Assembly: GCF_023806465.1 (NCBI RefSeq)
Contig: NZ_JAMSLS010000001.1
Coordinates: 686,636-750,635, forward strand
Source: Thermomicrobium sp. CFH 73360
Lineage (GTDB): Bacteria; Chloroflexota; Chloroflexia; Thermomicrobiales; Thermomicrobiaceae
Length of the DNA: 64,000 nt
Reading direction: 5' to 3'
Shown: positions 17,471-27,414 of the stretch, one piece after another
Position numbering within the stretch: position 1 is the stretch's first letter
Layout of the letters: each line of letters starts with the position of its first letter
Notes under the pieces: model-generated
Database searches by the model: none
Seen by the model: the letters and a program-made list of their open reading frames with translations, nothing else
What the model was told of the DNA's origin: nothing
Position numbers and translations under genes: made by a program

Positions 17471-19009
17471 ATGAGCGAGCGGATAATCATCTTTGATACG
17501 ACGTTGCGCGATGGCGAACAGTCACCAGGCGCAACGATGACGGAGGACGAGAAGGTAGAAGTTGCCCGGCAGCTTGTCAAACTGGGCGTCGACATTCTCG
17601 AGGCGGGATTTCCCGCTGCCTCACCTGGTGATCTCCGCGCCGTCCAGCGCATTAGTCGAGAAGTGAAGGGGGTCTCTGTCTGCGCGCTGGCCCGTGCCAA
17701 TCAGCAGGACATCGACGCAGCCTGGGAGGGCGTACGCCACGCAGAGCAGCCGCGCATCCACACCTTCATTGCCACGTCCCCTATCCATATGGAATACAAG
17801 CTGCGGAAGACGCCTGAGCAAGTTCTCGAGGCGGCTCGCTTTGCGGTTCGTGCCGCCAAGCGCTACGTGAGCGACGTTGAGTTCTCCGCCGAAGATGCGA
17901 CCCGCTCCGACTGGGACTTCCTCTGCCGCGTCTTCGCCGCCGCGATCGAGGAAGGGGCAACGACGATCAACATTCCTGACACGGTCGGTTACGCTGTCCC
18001 CCACGAATTCGCCGAACTCGTCCGCTACGTCATGGAGCACACGCCAGGCATCGAGAAGGTGACAGTGAGCATCCACTGTCACAACGACTTGGGCCTGGCC
18101 ACGGCCAACACGTTGGCAGCGATCCGCGTTGGTGCACGTCAGGCCGAGGTGACCATCAACGGGATCGGCGAACGGGCCGGAAACACCGCGCTGGAAGAGG
18201 TCGTGATGGCTCTGCATGTCCGACGCGATGTGTTCGGGGGGGTCCTTCCACGCGTCGTCACCGAGCAAATCGTCCCGACCTCCAAGTTGGTTCAGCGGAT
18301 CACCGGAATCCATGTCCAACCGAACAAGGCGATCGTCGGCGCCAATGCCTTCGCCCATGAGGCTGGCATCCACCAAGACGGAATGCTCAAACATCGCATG
18401 ACGTACGAGATCATGACCCCGCAGTCAGTCGGCTGGGAAGCAAGCCGTCTTGTCCTGGGTAAGCATTCCGGACGGGCCGGCTTTACCGCCCGACTCAAGG
18501 AACTTGGGTACGGGGATCTTTCACGCGAACGGATTGAGGAGCTCTATCAGCGGTTCATCGACCTCTGCGACCGGAAGAAGACGGTGACGGATGCTGACAT
18601 CGTCGCGATCGTCGAGGACCAGCTGGCCCAAGTACCACAGCGTTTCGTGCTCAAGGGTTGGCGCGCACACTCCGGCTCGGATGGCCGCGCCGAAGCGTGG
18701 GTCAAGTTGGAGGTCAACGGGATCGAACGCGAGGCGTCCGCGTCCGGGAATGGACAGATCGATGCACTCTTTAAGGCGATCGATCGGCTCGTTGGGCGTC
18801 ATTGTGAACTTGAGGCTTTCCATGTTGACGCAGTCAGCCCAGGAGAGGATGCCCAGGGACAGGTTACTGTCCATCTGCGCTGCGGAACGCAAGTCTATAA
18901 TGGCCGTGGCGTCGCGACGGACGTCATCGAGGCGAGCATCCGTGCGTATCTGATGGCCTTGAATCGTGCTGCCCTGACGGCACCTGTTTCGGTAAGTGGA
19001 GGTGAGTGA
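17471..19009 (+). CDS. leuA: 2-isopropylmalate synthase
   Basis: LeuA condenses acetyl-CoA with 2-oxoisovalerate, the first committed step of leucine synthesis. The 512-residue protein has the HMGL-like signature FDTTLRDGEQSPGATM near residue 8, the metal-site HCHNDLGLA, and GIGERAGN. A C-terminal regulatory LeuA-dimer domain (about residues 390-505) should carry leucine feedback. The frame opens at 17387, but the ATG at 17471 follows GGAGGG and gives the normal N-terminus. It is the first gene after the T-box. Confidence 0.96.
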   Translation: MSERIIIFDTTLRDGEQSPGATMTEDEKVEVARQLVKLGVDILEAGFPAASPGDLRAVQRISREVKGVSVCALARANQQDIDAAWEGVRHAEQPRIHTFIATSPIHMEYKLRKTPEQVLEAARFAVRAAKRYVSDVEFSAEDATRSDWDFLCRVFAAAIEEGATTINIPDTVGYAVPHEFAELVRYVMEHTPGIEKVTVSIHCHNDLGLATANTLAAIRVGARQAEVTINGIGERAGNTALEEVVMALHVRRDVFGGVLPRVVTEQIVPTSKLVQRITGIHVQPNKAIVGANAFAHEAGIHQDGMLKHRMTYEIMTPQSVGWEASRLVLGKHSGRAGFTARLKELGYGDLSRERIEELYQRFIDLCDRKKTVTDADIVAIVEDQLAQVPQRFVLKGWRAHSGSDGRAEAWVKLEVNGIEREASASGNGQIDALFKAIDRLVGRHCELEAFHVDAVSPGEDAQGQVTVHLRCGTQVYNGRGVATDVIEASIRAYLMALNRAALTAPVSVSGGE

Positions 19010-19015
19010 CGAGCC

Positions 19016-20275
19016 ATGGGCATGACGATGGCAGAGAAGATCCTGGCTCGCGCGGCCGGTCGTAGCCGCGTGGAGCCGGGGGAGATCGTCGAAGTTGCAG
19101 TTGACCTGGTGATGACAAACGACATCACCGCACCGCTGTCGATCGCCGAGTTCAAGAAGCTCGGCGTGGAGCGGGTCTTTGACCCGAAAAAGGTTGTTTT
19201 CGTCCCTGACCACTTCGTCCCAGCAAAGGACATCAAAGCAGCCGAGCAATCGAAGATCATGCGCGAGTTTGCGCTCGAGCAGAATGCCATCTACTTCGAG
19301 ATCGGGCGTGCCGGAATTGAGCATGTCGTCCTCCCAGAACACGGGCTCACCCGTCCTGGGATGGTCATCATCGGTGCAGACTCCCATACCTGCACCTACG
19401 GTGCCTTCAACGCCTTCGCGACCGGCATGGGCTCGACCGACATCGCCGCCGCGATGGCGACCGGGACAACCTGGATGCGCGTGCCACCGACGATCAAGTT
19501 CGTCTATACGGGAACGTTGCCCCCGTTCGTGACCGGCAAGGATCTCATCCTCTACACGATCGGGCAGATCGGCGTTGACGGTGCCCTCTATGCCTGCATG
19601 GAGTTCACCGGTCCAGTCATCGACGAGCTTCCGATGGACGACCGGATCACAATGGCGAACATGGCTATTGAGGCCGGCGCCAAAACGGGGATCTTCGCTT
19701 GCGACGACAAGACTCGCGAGTGGCTGGCCAAGGTCACAACCGAACCCTATGAACCTGTGGACAGCGATCCGGACGCACGCTATGCCCAGGTCATTGAGTT
19801 CGATGTCTCCAACTTGCGACCACTCGTTGCGTTGCCGCATCTTCCATCGAACGTGCAGCCAGCCGATGAAGTCCGTGATCTTCCTATCGACCAGGTGGTC
19901 ATCGGTTCCTGTACGAACGGGCGCCTGAGCGATCTCCGGATTGCAGCCGAGATCTTGAAGGGGCGGCAGGTTCATCCGCGCGTGCGTTGTATCGTGATTC
20001 CCGGCAGTCAAGAAGTTGCCAAGCAGGCGGCCAAGGAAGGCCTGGTCGATATCTTCCTCGAGGCCGGCGCGGTCTTTTCCGTGTCGACGTGTGGTCCCTG
20101 CCTGGGCGGCTATATGGGCGTCTTGGCCAAGGGCGAGCGCTGTGTCTCCACAACGAACCGTAACTTCCGCGGCCGTATGGGGCACCGGGAATCGGAGGTC
20201 ATTCTTGCCAGTCCGGCGGTCGCAGCGGCGAGCGCAGTTCTTGGACGTGTCGCTTCACCGTTCGAGCTAAACTGA
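19016..20275 (+). CDS. leuC: 3-isopropylmalate dehydratase large subunit
   Basis: LeuC with LeuD isomerises 2- to 3-isopropylmalate using a [4Fe-4S] cluster. The 419-residue length and the start MTMAEKILARAAG fit the HacA/LeuC type found in archaea and thermophiles. Cluster ligands are visible as Cys in GSCTNGR and in CGPCLGG, and the GADSHTCTYG active-site motif is present. The ATG at 19016 has GGAGGTGAG 7 bp upstream, overlapping the end of leuA; ATGs at 19022 and 19028 are alternatives. Confidence 0.96.
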   Translation: MGMTMAEKILARAAGRSRVEPGEIVEVAVDLVMTNDITAPLSIAEFKKLGVERVFDPKKVVFVPDHFVPAKDIKAAEQSKIMREFALEQNAIYFEIGRAGIEHVVLPEHGLTRPGMVIIGADSHTCTYGAFNAFATGMGSTDIAAAMATGTTWMRVPPTIKFVYTGTLPPFVTGKDLILYTIGQIGVDGALYACMEFTGPVIDELPMDDRITMANMAIEAGAKTGIFACDDKTREWLAKVTTEPYEPVDSDPDARYAQVIEFDVSNLRPLVALPHLPSNVQPADEVRDLPIDQVVIGSCTNGRLSDLRIAAEILKGRQVHPRVRCIVIPGSQEVAKQAAKEGLVDIFLEAGAVFSVSTCGPCLGGYMGVLAKGERCVSTTNRNFRGRMGHRESEVILASPAVAAASAVLGRVASPFELN

Positions 20276-20280
20276 CTGTC

Positions 20281-20308
20281 CGCGTGGCGAAGGTTCCCTC
20301 GCCACGCG
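20281..20308 (+). other. Intra-operon hairpin between leuC and leuD
   Basis: A perfect 10-bp stem (CGCGTGGCGA / TCGCCACGCG, loop of 8) starts 6 bp after the leuC stop. No T run follows, so it is more likely an mRNA-stabilising or processing hairpin than a terminator. Confidence 0.6.
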
Positions 20309-20351
20309 ATGCAACTTGCGGAGCACTGAGCAGACGAGGAGGGCAGTACCC

Positions 20352-20870
20352 GTGCCAATGCGCGGGCGTGTCTGGAAGTTTGGTGACAACATCGACACCG
20401 ACGTCATCATCCCCGCACGCTACCTGGTGACCATCGATCCCCAGGAACTGGCACAGCACGTCATGGAGGACATCGATCCTGAGTTCGCGGCGAAGGTGCG
20501 CCCTGGCGATATCATTGTAGCCGGGCGAAATTTCGGCTGTGGCTCCTCGCGCGAGCATGCTCCGATCGCGATCAAGGCGGCCGGCGTGCAAGCGGTCGTT
20601 GCTGAGTCATTTGCACGGATCTTTTTCCGCAATGCGATCAACATTGGACTCCCTGTTGTGGAAGCACCTGATGCGGTGCGCGAAACCGAGACTGGTGACG
20701 AGCTTGAGATCGACACGGAAAACGGGATCGTCCGCAACCTCCGCACCGGGAAGACGTATAAGGCGACGCAATATGACGAGTTCATCCAGCATATCATCCG
20801 GGCCGGCGGGCTCCTAAATGCCGTCCGCGAGCGTATCCAGGCACGCAAGGCAGCGGAGGCCGGCCAGTGA
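20352..20870 (+). CDS. leuD: 3-isopropylmalate dehydratase small subunit
   Basis: The 172-residue partner of LeuC has the small-subunit signature GDNIDTDVIIPARYL near the N-terminus and the GRNFGCGSSREHAP active-site loop near residue 60. The frame is open from 20316. GAGGAGGG at 20336-20343 favours the GTG at 20352; the ATG at 20358 is the alternative. Its stop overlaps the leuB start (GTGA), indicating translational coupling. Confidence 0.95.
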   Translation: MPMRGRVWKFGDNIDTDVIIPARYLVTIDPQELAQHVMEDIDPEFAAKVRPGDIIVAGRNFGCGSSREHAPIAIKAAGVQAVVAESFARIFFRNAINIGLPVVEAPDAVRETETGDELEIDTENGIVRNLRTGKTYKATQYDEFIQHIIRAGGLLNAVRERIQARKAAEAGQ

Positions 20871-21988
20871 GTGAGGTACGCCTACTGCTGCTCCCCGGTG
20901 ACGGAATTGGCCCGGAAGTCATTGCCGCGGCACGACAGGTGCTTGAAGCAGTCGGTACACGCCGTGGATACCACTTCTTGTTTGAGGAAGACCTCGTCGG
21001 AGGTTGCGCGATCGATGCCTATGGCACTCCGCTCGCCGACGAGACACTCGCGCGTGCTCGCGCGGTCGATGCTGTTCTCCTTGGCGCTGTTGGTGGCCCC
21101 AAATGGGACCACCTGCCGAAGGCGGCACGTCCTGAAGCTGGACTCTTACGGCTCCGCAAGGAGCTCGGTCTCTTCGCCAATCTCCGCCCAGTACGCGTCT
21201 TTGATGCGCTCGCTGACGCGACGCCGCTCAAGCCGGACGTCGTGCGTGGCGTCGACTTGATCGTCGTGCGCGAGCTGACCGGTGGCCTCTACTTTGGTCA
21301 GCCATCGGAGCTCCGGCGCGAACCAAGCGGGCGCTGGGCTGTCGATACTCTCCCCTATCGGGAAGAGGAGATCGCTCGCATTGTCGACCTCGCGTTTCAG
21401 CTCGCCCGAGCACGCCGCCGCAAGGTGACGAGCGTCGACAAGGCGAATGTGCTCAACACGTCGGCACTTTGGCGCGAGATCGCCAGCGAGATCAGCGCAC
21501 GTTACCCGGACGTCATGCTCGAGCATCAACTCGTTGATTCTTGCGCGATGCGCCTGATTGCACGTCCACGTGACTTCGATGTCCTGGTGATGGAGAACCT
21601 CTTTGGTGATATCTTGAGTGACGAAGCAGCAGTGCTCGCTGGTTCCCTCGGTATGCTTCCCTCTGCGAGTCTCCATGGGCGTCCTCCGGAGCGTCCCGGG
21701 TCATCGGCCATCCGCTTCGGGCTCTACGAGCCAGTGCATGGCTCAGCACCCGACATCGCAGGCAAAGGGATTGCCAACCCCATTGGCGCCATCCTCAGTG
21801 TCGCGATGCTCCTGCGTTGGACACTCGCCGACGAGCAGGCTGCAAGCGCCGTCGAGCAGGCAATTGACCGTGCGCTCGCTGCCGGTGCACGTACCGCCGA
21901 CTTGGCGCGCCCCGGCGAGAGTGCGCTCAAGACAGCACAGTTCACAGACCGCGTCCTTGAGCACCTGGAGGAAACCCTCTCCAGTTGA
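20867..21988 (+). CDS. leuB: 3-isopropylmalate dehydrogenase
   Basis: LeuB oxidises and decarboxylates 3-isopropylmalate with NAD. The 373-residue protein has LLPGDGIGPEV at the N-terminus, RELTGGLYFG, KANVLNTSALWRE, the substrate and metal site segment VLVMENLFGDILSDEAA, and the NAD-binding YEPVHGSAPDIAGKGIANP. The start is a GTG overlapping the leuD stop. It is the last gene of the operon; a hairpin terminator candidate follows. Confidence 0.97.
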   Translation: MSEVRLLLLPGDGIGPEVIAAARQVLEAVGTRRGYHFLFEEDLVGGCAIDAYGTPLADETLARARAVDAVLLGAVGGPKWDHLPKAARPEAGLLRLRKELGLFANLRPVRVFDALADATPLKPDVVRGVDLIVVRELTGGLYFGQPSELRREPSGRWAVDTLPYREEEIARIVDLAFQLARARRRKVTSVDKANVLNTSALWREIASEISARYPDVMLEHQLVDSCAMRLIARPRDFDVLVMENLFGDILSDEAAVLAGSLGMLPSASLHGRPPERPGSSAIRFGLYEPVHGSAPDIAGKGIANPIGAILSVAMLLRWTLADEQAASAVEQAIDRALAAGARTADLARPGESALKTAQFTDRVLEHLEETLSS

Positions 21989-22013
21989 CGAGACATACAA
22001 CGCGTGTCCGCGG

Positions 22014-22050
22014 GGAGCTGGCCAGGATGACGGTCAGCTCCTCGTTATTG
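22014..22050 (+). terminator. Probable terminator of the leu operon
   Basis: A stem pairing 22014-22023 with 22032-22041 (GGAGCTG/CAGCTCC core, extended through one G-T pair) begins 25 bp after the leuB stop and is followed by TCGTTATTGT. The rest of the gap to 22288 holds no clear feature. Confidence 0.6.
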
Positions 22051-22288
22051 TGAGACTCACCATTTCCGTGCAGTCAGTCACCAGTGCGTCTGCTGATCGT
22101 GCGGGCAGTGAATTTGCGGAGGCATCCCGTCACCCTGCCACTCTCTGAGGAGTGGCAGCCTGCTCTTCAGCGAGTACCGTGATCACGTCGAAACTGGCCG
22201 CGCCCGAGAGTGGCGATCCCTCGTCACTGAAATGCTCAACAGGCAGCAACAGTGGTACGCTCTGAAAACGAGCGGGAAGGGGAGGGGC

Positions 22289-23515
22289 GTGCCGAGAGGT
22301 ACGCAACGCAGACCAAACAGGAACCACTCTCGGAGACCGGCACCTCAAGCTGCGGGCGGCCAGTCGCGAGGCCCTCTTGTTTTCGGTGCACTCGCCCTGG
22401 TCGCAATGCTCCTCGTCGCCGCCTGGACGATTCGTGGCCTCCTGCGAGAACCCACCTCTGCACCGTCGCCGTCGCCCGTCGCAGTTGAACCGGGCTCACC
22501 GCTCCCCGTTGTCACACCGACAGCACTAGCTGCTGGTGCAGAAACGCCCATGTCCAATGAGGCTGTTACTCCCACTGCGTCGACGTCCCCCACGCCGACC
22601 CCGACGCCACCGCCTCCGGTCGTGGTTGGCGCTTTCGGCGAACTTCCGGCGCCGAATCTCCCGCAGCCTGCTTATCCGCCAGGCCAGTTGACGCTGCAGT
22701 ACGAGCTTGGTTTCGACCTCGCGACATTACCAGCAGAGGCACCGGTGTATCGGCTCGTCGCGCGCCGCTGGGACGAGACAAGCGTCACCGCCCTCGCGCG
22801 CGCGCTCGGAATTGAGGGCGAGGCAGTTGCCACGCCTGGTGGTGGCTTCCTGGTGCGCAGTAGCGCCGGCCAGTTGGTGGTTAGCGAGCTTACGATTCAG
22901 TACCAAGCGGCCACCCAAATGAGGCAAGAAACACCATCTGGAGAACAAATCCTGGCACTCACTCCGAGCCCGACCACACTCCGCTCTGACGAAGAGCTGG
23001 TCGCAGCAGCCGGTCGCTGGCTCGTGCAGTACGGGCTCGTGACAACGCCCCTCGGCGTGGGAAGCGTGCATGAGCGTCTCCCAGAGGCCGGGTTAGCGAT
23101 CGTCGTCTTTGGCCCAGCAGAACCGAATCCGGTTCTCTCAGCGCTGCCGGGTGCAACCGTGACGATCACCACTGACGGGACGATTCGTCAGGCATTCGTG
23201 GCCTGGCCAGTAGCGCTCGAACCCTCCACCTACAGTCTTCGCCCTGCCGAAGCACTTTGGCAAGACATCGTGAGTGGCCGCGGGACGATCGATGTGGACG
23301 AGACGATCTTTATCCAAGCAAGTCTCCCACTCCGCGGAACCGCCCGCATCGAGGGCGCGGAGCTCGCCTGGGTCGATGCTGGACAAGGCAGTACGCGCTA
23401 CCTCACACCAGTCGTCCGCTTCCGCGGAACCGCGATGTTCGAGGAATATGCGGAGCCAATTGAAATCACTGTCACAGTCCCGGCCGTTGCAGCGCAGGCC
23501 GCGCCACGCGGTTGA
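22289..23515 (+). CDS. Single-pass membrane-anchored extracytoplasmic protein of unknown function
   Basis: The ~408-residue protein has a basic N-terminal tail, one transmembrane helix (about residues 30-52), and a Pro/Ser/Thr-rich linker (about 57-110). A folded C-terminal region of about 270 residues lies outside the membrane. That region has two similar alpha/beta blocks rather reminiscent of PepSY or YycH/YycI-type domains, but I do not recognise the family. The frame is open from 22232; the GTG at 22289 follows GGGGAGGGG. The next gene, a secreted GH18 protein, starts 28 bp later, so the two may be co-transcribed. Confidence 0.6.
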   Translation: MPRGTQRRPNRNHSRRPAPQAAGGQSRGPLVFGALALVAMLLVAAWTIRGLLREPTSAPSPSPVAVEPGSPLPVVTPTALAAGAETPMSNEAVTPTASTSPTPTPTPPPPVVVGAFGELPAPNLPQPAYPPGQLTLQYELGFDLATLPAEAPVYRLVARRWDETSVTALARALGIEGEAVATPGGGFLVRSSAGQLVVSELTIQYQAATQMRQETPSGEQILALTPSPTTLRSDEELVAAAGRWLVQYGLVTTPLGVGSVHERLPEAGLAIVVFGPAEPNPVLSALPGATVTITTDGTIRQAFVAWPVALEPSTYSLRPAEALWQDIVSGRGTIDVDETIFIQASLPLRGTARIEGAELAWVDAGQGSTRYLTPVVRFRGTAMFEEYAEPIEITVTVPAVAAQAAPRG

Positions 23516-23543
23516 GCGCATTCAGGGTAGGAAAGGAGGAGCT

Positions 23544-25217
23544 TTGGGCCAGACATCTCGTCAAAGACCAGCACTCCACCTTGCTCTCGCCTTGATGATT
23601 GCGTTGAACGCCCTTTTCTCTCTTGCAGCAGGCTTGTCTGTCCGCGCAGCACCTTCCTTCCTGCGGTGGGGCTACTACGTTACCTACGATCGGACATCTT
23701 GGACAACGCTCCAGAACCATCTTGGTACGCTCGACATCGTTTCACCGTATTTTTTCCAACTGCGGGCCGATGGATCGATCGAAGAACTCAGCGATCCGAC
23801 CGCTGATCGCTTCTTACGCCAGAGCGGACTCACAATCGTGCCGATGATCAAGAACGTCCCGCGTTGGGACGAATTCACGCCGCTCATCGCTGATCCACAG
23901 CGCCGGGCTGCCATCATTGCTCGACTTGTTGCACTGGTTGAGCAGCGTGGCTACCACGGGATCCACATTGACTTTGAAGCAGTCAACGCCAGTGATGCAC
24001 CCCATCTCACGGCCTTCATGCGGGAACTCGCAGCCCAGCTCCATCCGCGTGGAAAGCTCGTGACGCAGGCTGTCGTTGCCCGCACCTCGGATACGCCGAC
24101 AACCTGGGGTGGTGCATATGACTATCGAGCACTCGCCGAAGTCAACGACTACATTGTGGTAATGGCCTATGATTTTCACTACGCTGGTGGTTCACCCGGC
24201 CCGGTGGCCCCGCTGACGTGGGTACAACGAGTCGTTGCCTATTTGACGACGCGCATCCCACCTGAGAAGCTTATCCTCGGTATCCCACTCTACGGGTACG
24301 ACTGGGACATCACGGCTGGTCCGCCAGCACGCTCCGTCCGCTTTGACCACGTCCAGGAACTCCGAAGACGTCCTGGCGCAACGAGTGGATACGACGAGAC
24401 AGAGCAAGAAGCCTGGATCCGCTACACCGACGATCAGGGGCACCAGCACGAAGTCTGGCATGCTGACGTCCGCAGTGTGACCGCGCGGCTCGAGCTGGCA
24501 TTGGACCGTGGCCTTGCTGGTGTAGCGCTCTGGCGACTCGGCCACGAGGACCCTGCCGTCTGGAACGAACTCGCCCGCCTGAACACACCTGCCACGCGTA
24601 TCCCCGCGTTTCCCTCCACTCCCGAGCGGCGCTACTTCGCAGAAACTGGACATTCTCTCGCCTATGGTTTCAAGGCCTTCTGGGAACGGAGTGGCGGCCT
24701 CCCGATCTTCGGCTATCCATTGACGGAGGAATTCACCGAAATGAATCCTGATCTCGGGCGGCCGTTTACTGTCCAATACTTCGAGCGACAGCGCTTCGAA
24801 TACCACCCCGAGCTCGCGGGGACACCCTATGAGGTTCAGCTTGGCCGCCTTGGGGCAGAAGACGCACAACGGCGGGGATTGCTGGGAAGTCAGCCGTTCC
24901 AGCCGGTACCTGCGAGTGCCGCAGCGTCGGACTGCCGCTTTTTCCCAGAGACCAGTCACACACTCTGTGAGCCCTTCCTCTCCTACTGGCAGTCGCACGG
25001 CCTGGAGTTTGGCGATCCGAGAATCTCTTTCCGAGAGTCGCTCGCCTTGTTCGGGTATCCGATTTCCGAGCCGTTCCGTGACCCCGCGACCGGGTTGACC
25101 GTGCAGTACTTCGAGCGCGCACGTTTCGAGTACCATCCGGACAACCCAGAGCCGTACCGGGTGCTCCTGGGGCTTCTCGGCACCGATCTCGTACGGGCGA
25201 AAGGATGGATCCGGTGA
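23544..25217 (+). CDS. Secreted GH18-family (spore-germination YaaH-like) protein with two C-terminal modules
   Basis: The ~557-residue protein has a signal peptide (about 1-37, ending near VRAA-PS) and a GH18 TIM-barrel. The catalytic-type motif [10 protein letters not shown] is near residue 140; the YaaH-like proteins cleave peptidoglycan-type glycans and use the same [14 protein letters not shown] and [10 protein letters not shown] mark later strands. After the barrel come two ~85-residue copies of a module that share FGYP and VQYFER(Q/A)RFEYHP. The frame is open from 23274, but the TTG at 23544 follows AAGGAGG and opens directly into the signal peptide. The stop overlaps the aroQ start. 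Confidence 0.82.
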   Translation: MGQTSRQRPALHLALALMIALNALFSLAAGLSVRAAPSFLRWGYYVTYDRTSWTTLQNHLGTLDIVSPYFFQLRADGSIEELSDPTADRFLRQSGLTIVPMIKNVPRWDEFTPLIADPQRRAAIIARLVALVEQRGYHGIHIDFEAVNASDAPHLTAFMRELAAQLHPRGKLVTQAVVARTSDTPTTWGGAYDYRALAEVNDYIVVMAYDFHYAGGSPGPVAPLTWVQRVVAYLTTRIPPEKLILGIPLYGYDWDITAGPPARSVRFDHVQELRRRPGATSGYDETEQEAWIRYTDDQGHQHEVWHADVRSVTARLELALDRGLAGVALWRLGHEDPAVWNELARLNTPATRIPAFPSTPERRYFAETGHSLAYGFKAFWERSGGLPIFGYPLTEEFTEMNPDLGRPFTVQYFERQRFEYHPELAGTPYEVQLGRLGAEDAQRRGLLGSQPFQPVPASAAASDCRFFPETSHTLCEPFLSYWQSHGLEFGDPRISFRESLALFGYPISEPFRDPATGLTVQYFERARFEYHPDNPEPYRVLLGLLGTDLVRAKGWIR

Positions 25218-25669
25218 GCACTCCCAAGCGGATCCTTGTGCTGCACGGACCAAACCTCAACTTGCTCGGCCGGCGCGAGCCTGGGATCTACGGGACGACA
25301 ACGTTGGCAGAGATCGACCAACGGCTCCGCGAACTCGCGGCAGCACACGGTTACGAGGTGATAACTGCCCAGTCGAACCACGAGGGAGAACTCATCGACC
25401 TGATCCAGCGCTACGGCTGGGAAGTTGCGGGGATTGTACTGAATCCCGGCGCACTTACGCACTACAGCATCGCGTTACGGGATGCAGTAGCAGCCGTACC
25501 GGCCCCAACGGTCGAGGTACACCTTTCCAACATCCACGCGCGGGAGCCGTTCCGGCACCATTCGGTCATCGCGCCGGTTGCAGTCGGGCAGATCTGTGGC
25601 TTCGGTCCGATGAGTTATGAACTTGCGCTTTCCTACCTGATACGACGTGCGGAAGGAGCAGAAAAGTGA
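25214..25669 (+). CDS. aroQ: 3-dehydroquinate dehydratase, type II
   Basis: AroQ dehydrates 3-dehydroquinate in the shikimate pathway. The 151-residue protein has the N-terminal [19 protein letters not shown], the catalytic Tyr in that loop, [10 protein letters not shown], the NPGALTHYS segment and a C-terminal [15 protein letters not shown]. The GTG at 25214 overlaps the upstream stop and is well spaced from AAGG; an ATG at 25205 is the alternative. It starts the run aroQ-M24 peptidase-efp-accB-xseA-xseB. Confidence 0.96.
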   Translation: MSTPKRILVLHGPNLNLLGRREPGIYGTTTLAEIDQRLRELAAAHGYEVITAQSNHEGELIDLIQRYGWEVAGIVLNPGALTHYSIALRDAVAAVPAPTVEVHLSNIHAREPFRHHSVIAPVAVGQICGFGPMSYELALSYLIRRAEGAEK

Positions 25670-26769
25670 ACACCGAGACGCGGCTCGCGCGGCTTCGCGA
25701 GCGGCTCCGCGAGCAGGAACTCGATGCAATCGTCATCACGCACCCCTCGAACCGTTTCTGGCTGAGTGGCTTTACTGGTGAGGATATTCCCCCGAACGAA
25801 TCGGCGGGACACCTCGTGATCAGCCAGCACGAAGCGATCTTAGTGACCAGCCGCCTCAACAGCACCCTCGCGCAACAGGAAGCACATGGCTTCCGCATCT
25901 TCGATCGGGAGCGGGACTTCGCCCGCGGCGATGCGACAGTGCTGCAGGAACTGGGTGCCCGCCGCATCGGCTTTGAAGACCGTGCCATTCTCTACCGCGA
26001 CGTTCGCGTCCTGGAAGAAACGCTCGGCCAAGACGTTGAGCTGGTTCCCGTCGGCTCCCTCGTGGATGACTTGCGTGCGATCAAGACGGCAGACGAACTG
26101 GAACGGATCAGACAGGCGCAAGCAATCACCGACACCGCTCTTGAGGCCGTCCTTGCCGACCTCCGCCCCGGATTGACGGAGCGCGAGGTTGCCCTCCGGT
26201 TGGAACGAGCACTGATGGAGGCCGGTGCGGACGGCACAGCATTTCCCATTGCGGTGGCGTCTGGCCCACACGGTGCGTTGCCACACTATCGGCCCACGCA
26301 ACGGCCGATCGGGGTGGGGGAGCCGATCGTCATTGACATGGGCGCCGTCGTCGGCGGCTACTGCGCCGACCTCACCCGCACTGTCTGGCTCGGTACGGCG
26401 GATGACCAGTTAGAACAGATCTTCGCAATCGTTCTCGCGGCAATTGAGGCGGCTGAGGAGGGTATCCGACCCGGCATGACTGGTCGCGAGGCCGACGCGT
26501 TGGCCCGGGAAGTGATCGTGGGCGCGGGATACGGCGACGCGTTCACCCACTCGCTGGGTCACGGTGTTGGCGTCCGCGTCCACGAGGCACCGTCGCTCTC
26601 ACCGGCGGCAGATCACGTCCTCGAGCCAGGTCATGTCGTAACGATTGAGCCGGGCATTTACCTCCCCGGATGGGGTGGTGTCCGGATCGAAGACCTCGTG
26701 GTGATCCGTGAGCAGGGGATCGAGGTCTTGACGCGGACACCGAAGCGTCTCACTTTGCCAGGAGGATGA
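25666..26769 (+). CDS. Xaa-Pro peptidase, M24B family
   Basis: This 367-residue enzyme removes or cleaves peptides next to proline (aminopeptidase P/prolidase family). An N-terminal creatinase-like domain is followed by the pita-bread catalytic domain. Metal ligands are seen in [18 protein letters not shown] (two Asp), [13 protein letters not shown] (His), and [19 protein letters not shown] (two Glu). The GTG start overlaps the aroQ stop (GTGA). Placement directly before efp is common in bacteria, and the pair may act together in proline-rich translation and peptide turnover. Confidence 0.94.
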   Translation: MNTETRLARLRERLREQELDAIVITHPSNRFWLSGFTGEDIPPNESAGHLVISQHEAILVTSRLNSTLAQQEAHGFRIFDRERDFARGDATVLQELGARRIGFEDRAILYRDVRVLEETLGQDVELVPVGSLVDDLRAIKTADELERIRQAQAITDTALEAVLADLRPGLTEREVALRLERALMEAGADGTAFPIAVASGPHGALPHYRPTQRPIGVGEPIVIDMGAVVGGYCADLTRTVWLGTADDQLEQIFAIVLAAIEAAEEGIRPGMTGREADALAREVIVGAGYGDAFTHSLGHGVGVRVHEAPSLSPAADHVLEPGHVVTIEPGIYLPGWGGVRIEDLVVIREQGIEVLTRTPKRLTLPGG

Positions 26770-26851
26770 AGCCTCGTCCCTGATGGAGAGACGACCGTAT
26801 ACTGTTGCGATAAGGGATGGATCACAACAGACGCAGTAGGGGGAACTCTGC

Positions 26852-27412
26852 ATGATCGAGACGGGAGATCTGCGCAAAGGACTGACGTTGCTGATCGACG
26901 GAGACCTGGTACGCGTCCTGGATTACCAGCACGTCAAGATGGGACGCGGGAGCGCCTTCGTCCGCCTGACCCTTAAAAATCTGCGCACCGGTGCCACGAC
27001 CACTACCACGGTTCAAGCCGGCTCACGCTTTGAGCTGGCTCCACTTGAGCGGCACCGCGTCCAGTTCCTCTACGAGGACAGCGGCCAGTACCACTTCATG
27101 GACACTGAGACGTTCGAGCAGTTTGCAGTCGATCGCGAAGCGCTCGGCGATGCCGTCAACTACCTCAAGGAAGGGCTCCAACTTGACCTCCTCACCTACG
27201 AGGGGCAACCAGTCGAGGTGGAACTGCCCGTCACGGTTGACCTCAAGGTCATCGATACGCCACCGGGTGTGCGTGGGGACACGCAGTCAGGTGGCGGCAA
27301 GCCAGCAACGCTGGAGACGGGACTGGTCGTGACCGTCCCCTTCTTCGTCGAAGTCGGCGATGTCGTCCGTGTCGATACGCGCACTGGCGAGTACATTGAG
27401 CGAGTGAGCTAG
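26852..27412 (+). CDS. efp: Elongation factor P
   Basis: EF-P binds stalled ribosomes and relieves stalling at polyproline stretches. The 186-residue protein has the three-domain layout and the C-terminal signature [10 protein letters not shown]...[11 protein letters not shown]. The exposed loop tip reads KMGRGSAF, with Arg32 where E. coli has the modified Lys34; Thermus EF-P also has Arg there. A TATACT box at about 26801 may be part of its own promoter. It is followed 2 bp later by accB. Confidence 0.97.
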   Translation: MIETGDLRKGLTLLIDGDLVRVLDYQHVKMGRGSAFVRLTLKNLRTGATTTTTVQAGSRFELAPLERHRVQFLYEDSGQYHFMDTETFEQFAVDREALGDAVNYLKEGLQLDLLTYEGQPVEVELPVTVDLKVIDTPPGVRGDTQSGGGKPATLETGLVVTVPFFVEVGDVVRVDTRTGEYIERVS

Positions 27413-27414
27413 CA

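Noticed and set aside
18521-20185. 554-residue minus-strand frame
   Set aside because: Antisense to leuA and leuC, which are certain. No motifs.
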